Source: an uncultured Clostridia bacterium
Lineage (GTDB): Bacteria; Bacillota; Clostridia; Oscillospirales; Acutalibacteraceae
Direction: 5' to 3'
Assembly: GCA_946186535.1 (NCBI GenBank)
Contig: CAMHNT010000052.1
Span: forward strand, 1 to 11,210
Length of the DNA stretch: 11,210 bases
Shown here: one piece after another, positions 6,287-11,210 of the stretch
Position numbering within the stretch: the first letter of the stretch is position 1
Layout of the letters: each line of letters opens with the position of its first letter
Notes under the pieces: model-generated
What the model was told of the DNA's origin: nothing
The model's database searches: none
Seen by the model: the letters and a program-made list of their open reading frames with translations, nothing else
Position numbers and translations under genes: made by a program

Positions 6287-8027
6287 CGTCATTTCCTCCC
6301 TTCACCTGTGATTCATAAACCTCTCTGTAGATTTTGTTCGACTTCATAAGCTCGGCAGGAGTACCGAAGCCGTTGACCTTTCCTCCGTCAAGAACAATGA
6401 CTTTGTCTGCGTCCTCGACCGAAGAAATTCTCTGAGCAATAATGAACTTCGTTGTATCCGGGATCTCCTCTGCGAATGCCTTTCTGATGAGTGCGTCGGT
6501 CTTTGTGTCGACTGCACTTGTCGAGTCGTCGAGAATAAGTATCTTCGGCTTTTTGAGAAGCGCACGTGCAATACAGAGTCTTTGCTTCTGACCGCCGGAA
6601 ACGTTTGAACCGCCCTGCTCGATGTATGTATCGTACTTATCGGGGAATTTCTCGATAAAGTCATCAGCCTGTGCGAGCTTGCAGACTCTTACGATATCCT
6701 CGTCAGTTGCTTCGGGATTACCCCAGCGGAGGTTTTCCTTTATAGTTCCCGAGAAAAGAACGTTCTTCTGAAGAACCATTGCAACCTGATTTCTGAGCGT
6801 CTCCAGATCGTAGTCACGAACGTCAACGCCGCCGACGAGAACCTTACCCTTCGTCGCATCGTAAAGACGCGGGATAAGCTGAACAAGGCTCGATTTTGAC
6901 GAACCCGTGCCGCCGATAATGCCGATCGTTTCACCGGATTTTATATCGATATCAACGTCGCTCAGACAGAACTTGTCGCTTCCGTTGTAGCTGAAAGAAA
7001 CTCCCTCAAACTTAACTGAACCGTTCTTTACCTCCATAACAGGGTTATCACCGTTCTTAAGGTCGGAAACCTCGAGAAGAACCTCGTCGATTCTCTCCAT
7101 GGACGCTCTCGAAATGATCACCATCATGAATATAATTGAAAGCATCATAAGATTCATGAGCATCTGCATAAGATAAGCAAACATACTCGTGAACTGACCC
7201 GTAGTCATACCGAGAACAGGATCATTGTGAGACGCAACGATAAGTCTCGAGCTGAACCATGAAATAAGTATCATTGATGTATAAATAACAAACTGCATCA
7301 AAGGCATATTGAATATAATAATCTTTTCTGCCTTCATGAACAGATCGTAGATCTGCTGGGAAATGTTCTTGAATTTCTTGTCCTCGTAGTCCTCACGAAC
7401 GAAGGATTTCACAACTCTGATTCCGTGAAGATTCTCGCCGACAACGTTATTGAGTTTGTCATAGGTCTTGAAAACCTTTTCGAAAATCGGGTGAGCGTTC
7501 GAGAAAATAAGAACGAAGCCGATAGCGAGAACGGGAATTACTCCGAGAAGAATAAGCGCAATTTCGGAGTTTATTCTGAAAGCCATTATCAGACTGAAAA
7601 TGATCATCGCAGGGCTTCTGAAAGCAGTTCTCACAACCATCATGTAAGCATTCTGAACGTTCGCAACGTCCGTCGTAAGACGTGTCACAAGGCTTGATGT
7701 CGAGAACTTGTCGATATTCGAGAAGGAAAAATTCTGTACGTTGTAGTACATATCCTTTCTCAGATTTTTCGCAAAGCCTGCGGCTGCCTTAGCGGCATAC
7801 TTTCCTGCAAGAGCGCCGAAGGTGAGCGAAACAAGACAGCAGACAACAAGAATTATTCCTGTTCTGAGAATGTACGGCATATCGCTTTTGTTTATGCCGT
7901 AGTCAATGAGATTTGCCATGAGCATAGGTATAATAACTTCCAATATAACCTCGCATACAACAAACAGCGGAGCCAAAAAAGAAGCGGTTTTATACTCTCT
8001 TACACTGGCAAGAAGTCGTTTTATCAT
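6279..8027 (-). CDS. ABC exporter half, degenerate-site subunit (BmrC/YheI-like)
   Basis: A 582-residue half-transporter: exporter membrane domain (about 15-310) plus nucleotide-binding domain with Walker A GGTGSSKS (372-379), signature VSGGQ (476-480) and Walker B ILDDSTS. The catalytic Glu is replaced by Asp (D501) and the switch His by Gln (IAQR, Q532). This pairing of Asp and Gln is the known hallmark of the non-catalytic half of heterodimeric exporters such as TM287/288 and BmrCD, so the protein should work with the next gene's product in the cytoplasmic membrane, one active and one degenerate ATP site. The ATG at 8027 is preferred over a GTG at 8036 because AAGGAG (8036-8041) lies 8 bases before it and would overlap the GTG. 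It starts 5 bases after the marR stop; its ribosome site lies inside the last marR codons. Confidence 0.92.
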   Translation of the reverse strand: MIKRLLASVREYKTASFLAPLFVVCEVILEVIIPMLMANLIDYGINKSDMPYILRTGIILVVCCLVSLTFGALAGKYAAKAAAGFAKNLRKDMYYNVQNFSFSNIDKFSTSSLVTRLTTDVANVQNAYMMVVRTAFRSPAMIIFSLIMAFRINSEIALILLGVIPVLAIGFVLIFSNAHPIFEKVFKTYDKLNNVVGENLHGIRVVKSFVREDYEDKKFKNISQQIYDLFMKAEKIIIFNMPLMQFVIYTSMILISWFSSRLIVASHNDPVLGMTTGQFTSMFAYLMQMLMNLMMLSIIFMMVIISRASMERIDEVLLEVSDLKNGDNPVMEVKNGSVKFEGVSFSYNGSDKFCLSDVDIDIKSGETIGIIGGTGSSKSSLVQLIPRLYDATKGKVLVGGVDVRDYDLETLRNQVAMVLQKNVLFSGTIKENLRWGNPEATDEDIVRVCKLAQADDFIEKFPDKYDTYIEQGGSNVSGGQKQRLCIARALLKKPKILILDDSTSAVDTKTDALIRKAFAEEIPDTTKFIIAQRISSVEDADKVIVLDGGKVNGFGTPAELMKSNKIYREVYESQVKGGNDDE

Positions 8028-8035
8028 TCTGTTCA

Positions 8036-8041
8036 CTCCTT
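8036..8041 (-). promoter_or_regulatory. Ribosome binding site inside the end of marR
   Basis: AAGGAG on the - strand, 8 bases before the ATG at 8027, overlapping the last codons of marR (NKE-stop). It fixes the start of the first ABC gene and suggests translational coupling to marR. Confidence 0.8.
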
Positions 8042-8400
8042 ATTATATAACTTTATATTGTTAACTATTTTGTCAAGGATAGAATAAAAGAATTCTAATT
8101 CTTCATCGGTTATTCCTTTTCTCATAGTATCTTCAAACTCTATCGTATTTGCCTGAATAATGTCGCAGAACCTCAAAGCCTTATCCGTCAGAACAAGCTT
8201 CTTAAGCCTTGCGTCATGCGCCACTGAAACACGCTCGATATATCCCTTTTTCTCCATAAGCGAAATAATCGATGATGATGTTGAACGCCTGATAGAAAAC
8301 TCGTATTCAATATCCTTCTGGAACACGTCCTCATCTCTGTGATCATAGAGATACATCATAAGCCAGCCGTTTGAAGCGGTAATTTCCTCATCGCAGTCAA

Positions 8401-8469
8401 ATTCTGTCAAACTAGATCAAACGTGCTACAATTCATTCTTGAAGCACGTTTGATCTGGTTTGACAGAAT
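8401..8469. repeat. 27-bp near-perfect inverted repeat inside marR
   Basis: The arms 8401-8427 and 8443-8469 match at 26 of 27 positions (mismatch 8413/8457, where RNA could form a G-U pair), with a 15-base spacer whose ends (CAA/TTG) can pair further. It lies within the marR coding region, covers the premature stop and the frame change, and would form a very stable hairpin in DNA or mRNA. No T-run follows on either strand, so it is not a terminator. Confidence 0.95.
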
Positions 8470-8555
8470 CTTTATTTCTTTTCCTATAAACCTATCCTTA
8501 TCCGACACGATCTCACCACCTTTTTGATGCACAAATCTACATATGAATGAAAAAA

Positions 8556-8601
8556 TGTTAGCACACAAACCGTTCTATACCTAACAGTTCGAGTGCTAAC
8601 A
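8556..8601. promoter_or_regulatory. Candidate MarR operator (9-bp inverted repeat)
   Basis: TGTTAGCAC (8556-8564) and GTGCTAACA (8593-8601) form a perfect inverted repeat with a 28-base spacer. The right arm shares a base with the -10 box of the marR promoter and covers its start site. A third copy of the core, CTAACA, lies at 8581-8586, so TGTTAG/CTAACA occurs three times in 46 bases. The position suits an autorepressor; binding by the MarR protein is inferred. Confidence 0.55.
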
Positions 8602-8630
8602 TTATATCACATTATGTAAATTCATGTCAA
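8601..8630 (-). promoter_or_regulatory. Consensus sigma-A promoter for marR-ABC-ABC
   Basis: On the - strand, TTGACA (8630-8625) and TATAAT (8606-8601) are 18 bases apart. Transcription should start near 8594, about 85 bases before the marR GTG. Perfect hexamers imply a strong promoter that needs repression. Confidence 0.85.
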
Positions 8631-8700
8631 TCTATTCAAAAACCCAGCATTAAATTTTACATTATGGTTATGATACACATTAAATCCATGCCTTTTTTGT

Positions 8701-9339
8701 TCAAATCAACAAAATGCTCTTCAATTCTTCTGCGCTATCCAGAACAGTGATCCCATACGAACGCAGCACCTCTGCCCCCTGATGCCCCTTTGCGATCAGA
8801 ACGCAGTCCGCACCGACTCTCTTTGCGGTTTCATAGTCGTGATACATATCTCCGATAAACAGTGTATCCTTCGGCTCAAAGCCGTATTTCTCCACAACCC
8901 CGACCGCACGCTCGCTCTTGTCGCCACAGTCGATATCGTCCGAACCCGACATAAATCTAAAATAACCTTCAAGTCCGAATTTTTTCAGACTTTCCTTAAG
9001 ACGTCCGCTCTCAAAGCCGGATATTACACCCTGATTATATCCGCTGCCCGACAGAGCTTCTATCATCTCACGAACCTCGGGAAAAATACCGGCGGTATCA
9101 AAAAGCCTGTCATAATTCTCGATGAAGCGACCGCCGATTTCAGAAAAGTCATAATTTTTCATATCAAAAATTTTATTGTAGAAATTGATTATCGGCATCT
9201 CACATTCCCTGAGATAGTATTCAAGCGTGATCTCAGGCAATCCGTATGACTTCAAAACAAGATTCTCCGCATCGACTGCAAGTTTTGCGTCGTCAATAAT
9301 CGTGCCGTTGTAATCCCAGACTATATTTTTATACTTCAT
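8701..9339 (-). CDS. HAD-superfamily phosphatase (phosphoglycolate phosphatase-like)
   Basis: A 212-residue soluble hydrolase of the HAD superfamily, likely removing phosphate from a small metabolite. Motif I reads WDYNGTIIDD, with the nucleophile at D9 but Asn (N11) where the second Asp normally sits. Motif II is VISGF (S107), motif III is GDK (K141) and motif IV is FIGDMYHDYETA (D164, D168). A helical cap fills roughly residues 15-85. I recall a WDxNGT motif I in a clade of Clostridial HAD proteins, so the Asn may be a family trait. ATG 9339 is chosen: it begins 4 bases after the stop of the exonuclease gene and gives the normal compact N-terminus; a longer form from 9384 would add a basic tail and overlap the upstream gene. 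The ribosome site is weak, so it may depend on coupling. The substrate is unknown. No clear terminator follows in 8640-8700. Confidence 0.88.
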   Translation of the reverse strand: MKYKNIVWDYNGTIIDDAKLAVDAENLVLKSYGLPEITLEYYLRECEMPIINFYNKIFDMKNYDFSEIGGRFIENYDRLFDTAGIFPEVREMIEALSGSGYNQGVISGFESGRLKESLKKFGLEGYFRFMSGSDDIDCGDKSERAVGVVEKYGFEPKDTLFIGDMYHDYETAKRVGADCVLIAKGHQGAEVLRSYGITVLDSAEELKSILLI

Positions 9340-9343
9340 ATCA

Positions 9344-10225
9344 TCAACCGTTTTTCTCTTCCTTTTCGTCTGCGTTTTCCTCATTCGGCTCAGCGAACGG
9401 AACGAGCTTTTTCTTGATAGACATACCGTTGTAATTGATTTTGAACTTTACCTTTCCGGTCATTTTCTGGTCGCACTTTTCGCAGTAAAGCGTTGCGGTA
9501 AAGCAGCGGTTGCGAAGCGACCAATCATTCAGAGCCTTCATCTTCTCTCCGCACTTGTCACAGGTGAAATTGAACTCGTCCTTGTTGACGAGAGGGTCAT
9601 TTATATCCGTGAGATAATATGCCTTGAATGTCAGTCTGTAGTGAAGCTGTGCGGAAGTCTCGACATACTTTTCGAACCTGTCGGCATAATAAAGATTCTT
9701 GAAAATCGACATTGAAAGCATACTGTCCTGCAAAGCCCTGTGCTGGACAATATCGGTCAGATCAAGTCCGATAAGCTCCGCCGCAGGAGCAAGACCGAGC
9801 TGCTGCCCTGCATTGTAGACTCCGAGAATATCTGCACAGTAATACTGAAGATCACAGTAGCGGTCGATAAAATCAATGCGGTCGTTTTTTTCGTAATACT
9901 TTGTATTCTCCATAATTGCGAGAATATCGCAGGTTCCCCACGTCATGAGAAGGTCCTTGCCGAGAAACTTTTTGAAACGACTGAGAACGTGCGTGTATGT
10001 TGCGCCGCCCTTCGCAAGCTCCTCGTTGCTGATATTCGTAAGCTCCTTGACCTTGCCGGAAAGCTTTTTCGAAACCTGCGGTGCTACAAGCATTGAAAAC
10101 GTATCGATAATTTCAAATTCCTCGTTAAATTTCACGGCGCCGAATTCGATTATTTCACTCATAAAGCCGTTTGATTTTTTACTGTATGAGCTGTTCCATT
10201 CCAAATCAAGTATTACGAAATTCAT
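9344..10225 (-). CDS. DEDDh 3'-5' exonuclease with C-terminal zinc ribbon
   Basis: A 293-residue nuclease of the DnaQ / RNase T / ERI-1-like (KapD-like) group, which removes nucleotides from 3' ends of RNA or DNA using two metal ions. The catalytic set is visible: DLEW (D7, E9), TCD (D100) and HRALQD (H162, D167), which makes it the DEDDh type. Residues about 218-260 hold two CxxC pairs (C222/C225 and C248/C251) that look like a zinc ribbon, possibly for nucleic-acid binding. The C-terminus (279-293) is acidic and probably disordered. ATG 10225 has a GGA-type ribosome site 8 bases upstream. It is the first gene of a two-gene unit with the HAD phosphatase. RNA versus DNA as substrate cannot be told from sequence. 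Confidence 0.88.
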   Translation of the reverse strand: MNFVILDLEWNSSYSKKSNGFMSEIIEFGAVKFNEEFEIIDTFSMLVAPQVSKKLSGKVKELTNISNEELAKGGATYTHVLSRFKKFLGKDLLMTWGTCDILAIMENTKYYEKNDRIDFIDRYCDLQYYCADILGVYNAGQQLGLAPAAELIGLDLTDIVQHRALQDSMLSMSIFKNLYYADRFEKYVETSAQLHYRLTFKAYYLTDINDPLVNKDEFNFTCDKCGEKMKALNDWSLRNRCFTATLYCEKCDQKMTGKVKFKINYNGMSIKKKLVPFAEPNEENADEKEEKNG

Positions 10226-10250
10226 CTGACCATTCCTTTTTTATTTTTAT

Positions 10251-10265
10251 ATCACTGACAGTGAT
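10251..10265. promoter_or_regulatory. Perfect 15-bp palindrome in the exonuclease leader
   Basis: ATCACTG-A-CAGTGAT, a perfect two-fold repeat centred on 10258. It lies about 30-45 bases downstream of the inferred start site of the exonuclease gene. It is short and has only one central base, so it fits a protein operator better than an RNA hairpin. The binding protein is unknown. Confidence 0.45.
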
Positions 10266-10300
10266 TTAAGGCTCTCTGTTTCCACTATATCCAACAAATT

Positions 10301-10329
10301 ATTATAACAGAAAAAGACTGTTCCGTCAA
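10301..10329 (-). promoter_or_regulatory. Sigma-A promoter for the exonuclease-HAD unit
   Basis: On the - strand, TTGACG (10329-10324) and TATAAT (10306-10301) are 17 bases apart; only one base departs from consensus. Transcription would start near 10294. The -35 box lies inside the loop side of the cobI terminator hairpin. Confidence 0.78.
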
Positions 10330-10355
10330 ATGAATGTTCAAATATCCGGAACAAT
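10311..10355 (-). terminator. Probable terminator after cobI
   Basis: On the - strand ATTGTTCCG (10355-10347) can pair with CGGAACAGT (10325-10317), nine pairs including one wobble, followed by C and five T. The loop is long (21 bases), so it may be leaky. It starts 16 bases after the cobI stop. Confidence 0.55.
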
Positions 10356-10370
10356 CTCTTATCTTTTTCT

Positions 10371-11057
10371 CTATCCCCTGATTTTTGCGATTACAAGGGA
10401 AAAATATCCTGTGCTGTCGGGAATTTCGTCCGAACCCCGATAAAGCTTCTCGTTATCTGTCGTACAGTTTTCGGCGGCAAATATTTCGGAAGCTTCGTTT
10501 TTAAGCGCTTCCTTAACGGCATTCATTTTTCTTCCTGACTTCATAATGACATATGTACCGGAATTTCCGGAAAATCCGCTCTTTTCGGGAATACCCGGAA
10601 GAATATGAATCTCCTCGTCGCTTTCGGCGAGCGGAACGTTAAGCCGTGCCGCTGCGGCACAGAACGAAGTTATTCCGCTGACAAGTTCGACATTGTATCC
10701 ATCGCTCTCGAGTACACGCTGCAAATACGTAAATGAGCAGTAAACCGTGGGATCTCCCAAAGTCAGATAAACCACGTTCAGCCCTTTGTCGAGATACTCT
10801 TCTATAAGTGCCGCACCGTTTTTATGCTCAATTTCCAGAACGGCTTTGTCTCTTGTCATCGGCATATTAACCGGCAGCAAAGTCTTTTCCGCCAGTTCGG
10901 GAACATTCCGCACGGCGATTTTATAAGCAATACTCTCTTTGGCAGCTGTCCCCGGAACTGCTATCACGTCATTCTCACGGATAAGCCGAACCGCTTTCAG
11001 AGTCATCAGCTCCGGGTCGCCGGGACCCACCCCGACGCCGTAGGCAATACCTTTCAT
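10371..11057 (-). CDS. cobI: Precorrin-2 / cobalt-factor II C20-methyltransferase (CobI/CbiL)
   Basis: A 228-residue cytoplasmic enzyme of cobalamin (B12) synthesis. It moves a methyl group from S-adenosylmethionine to C20 of the corrin precursor; in an anaerobe the cobalt-containing substrate (CbiL role) is more likely. The tetrapyrrole methylase fold is shown by YGVGVGPGDPELMTLKAVRL (6-25), the loop LTLGDPTVY (98-106) that contacts the SAM, and ELVSGITSFCAAAARLNVPL (124-143). Length equals the family norm. ATG 11057 has GGAG 9 bases upstream and gives the MKGIAYGVG start; an upstream ATG at 11099 would add 14 residues not found in the family. No other corrin gene is in the window; the pathway may lie beyond the right edge. 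No convincing promoter is visible just upstream. Confidence 0.93.
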   Translation of the reverse strand: MKGIAYGVGVGPGDPELMTLKAVRLIRENDVIAVPGTAAKESIAYKIAVRNVPELAEKTLLPVNMPMTRDKAVLEIEHKNGAALIEEYLDKGLNVVYLTLGDPTVYCSFTYLQRVLESDGYNVELVSGITSFCAAAARLNVPLAESDEEIHILPGIPEKSGFSGNSGTYVIMKSGRKMNAVKEALKNEASEIFAAENCTTDNEKLYRGSDEIPDSTGYFSLVIAKIRG

Positions 11058-11097
11058 AATTACCGCTCCATATATAATCATTATCCGCAGCTTAAGC

Positions 11098-11210
11098 AAA
11101 AATTCCGCTATGCGGAATTTTTAAAGAGTAATGTATAGTTAAGGGCTTCGCCCTTAAAACCCACCAGAGGCTCTGCCTCTGGACTCCGCCAGCTTTTTAA
11201 AAAAAGCTGG
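11098..11210. repeat. Chain of four hairpins upstream of cobI (probable dispersed repeat, cut by window end)
   Basis: Four perfect inverted repeats follow one another. The first is AAAAATTCCGC/GCGGAATTTTT (11098-11122). The second is TTAAGGGC/GCCCTTAA (11139-11157). The third is CCAGAGGC/GCCTCTGG (11164-11182). The fourth is CCAGCTTTTT/AAAAAGCTGG (11189-11210). The first resembles a bidirectional terminator. The GC-rich chain matches my memory of repeats scattered between genes in gut Clostridia, which I could not verify. It probably separates cobI from the next gene. Confidence 0.7.

Larger units (their letters stand above)
8033..8508 (-). pseudogene. MarR-family regulator, frameshifted by a palindromic insertion
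   Basis: Probable repressor of the ABC exporter operon. The reading starts at GTG 8508 (ribosome site AGGTGG just upstream) as VSDKDRFIGKEIKILSNQIK, typical of a MarR first helix, but stops at TGA 8409-8407 after 33 codons. The rest of the protein continues in another frame from about 8410 to 8033. It has a winged-helix DNA-binding core (FSIRRSTSSSIISLMEKKGY), a wing with HDARLKKLVLT and a dimer-forming C-terminal helix. Deleting 20 bases (8399-8418) fuses the halves as STF-DCDEEIT and gives 151 residues, normal for MarR. The extra bases belong to a long inverted repeat (8401-8469). Alternatives: re-initiation at the TTG of 8410, which overlaps the stop but has no ribosome site; or an assembly error. 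The family call is firm; the disruption is well supported by the sequence; loss of function is inferred. Confidence 0.75.

Noticed and set aside
8401..8469. The long inverted repeat as a terminator or an insertion sequence end
   Set aside because: No T-run follows on either strand, there is no transposase or target duplication, and the arms belong to the marR reading frame.
8556..8601. A true CIRCE element for HrcA
   Set aside because: One half matches but the spacer is 24 bases rather than 9 and the other half differs by a base; there is no heat-shock gene downstream.
8640..8700. A terminator after the HAD gene
   Set aside because: No stable stem followed by a T-run on the - strand could be found; the T-run at 8693-8698 is on the wrong strand.
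11058..11095. A promoter directly upstream of cobI (TTGCTT-N17-TATATA on the - strand)
   Set aside because: The start site would fall on the ribosome binding site, leaving no usable leader.

Overview
The window looks like chromosome from an anaerobic, fibre-degrading Firmicute of the Ruminococcus / Oscillospiraceae type. This is inferred from three things: moderate GC coding DNA with AT-rich gaps, a secreted protein carrying a type I dockerin (the cellulosome plug-in module), and neighbours typical of Clostridia. No rRNA, tRNA, CRISPR array, integrase or transposase was seen. Two genes lie on the + strand at the left; everything right of about 4.3 kb is on the - strand.

Left part, + strand. 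The window opens inside a heavy-metal P1B-type ATPase gene (cut by the window edge, ending at 2321). Its N-terminus holds a striking His-rich tandem repeat and one HMA metal-binding domain. A good terminator follows. A gene-free stretch of about 650 bases (2322-2977) then holds a candidate dispersed intergenic element, an AT-rich filler, a consensus sigma-A promoter and a roughly 218-base transcribed leader with inverted repeats, one of which displays a perfect 8-base complement of the downstream Shine-Dalgarno in its loop. The leader precedes a secreted dockerin + Ig-like + Amidase_2 protein, a probable peptidoglycan amidase built for cellulosome or cell-surface attachment. A bidirectional terminator separates it from the convergent genes.

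Middle, - strand. A three-gene operon reads marR -> ABC exporter half (degenerate NBD) -> ABC exporter half (canonical NBD), resembling BmrC/BmrD of Bacillus. It starts from a TTGACA-N18-TATAAT promoter whose -10 box touches a 9-bp inverted repeat, a candidate autorepressor operator. The marR gene appears broken: a 27-bp near-perfect inverted repeat spans its codons 14-33, brings in a stop and shifts the frame. Removing 20 bases flanked by a TTTGA microhomology restores a 151-residue MarR protein. The simplest reading is a palindrome-templated frameshift that might derepress the exporter.

Right part, - strand. A DEDDh 3'-5' exonuclease with a C-terminal zinc ribbon and a HAD-family phosphatase form a two-gene unit with a 4-base gap, read from a TTGACG-N17-TATAAT promoter. 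That promoter overlaps the terminator of the next gene upstream, cobI/cbiL (precorrin-2 / cobalt-factor II C20-methyltransferase). Beyond cobI the window ends in a chain of four hairpins, probably a dispersed repeat.

The most unusual items are the amidase leader RNA with its anti-SD loop, the palindrome-generated marR frameshift, and the dockerin-bearing peptidoglycan amidase. All functional statements come from reading motifs; no database search was run.
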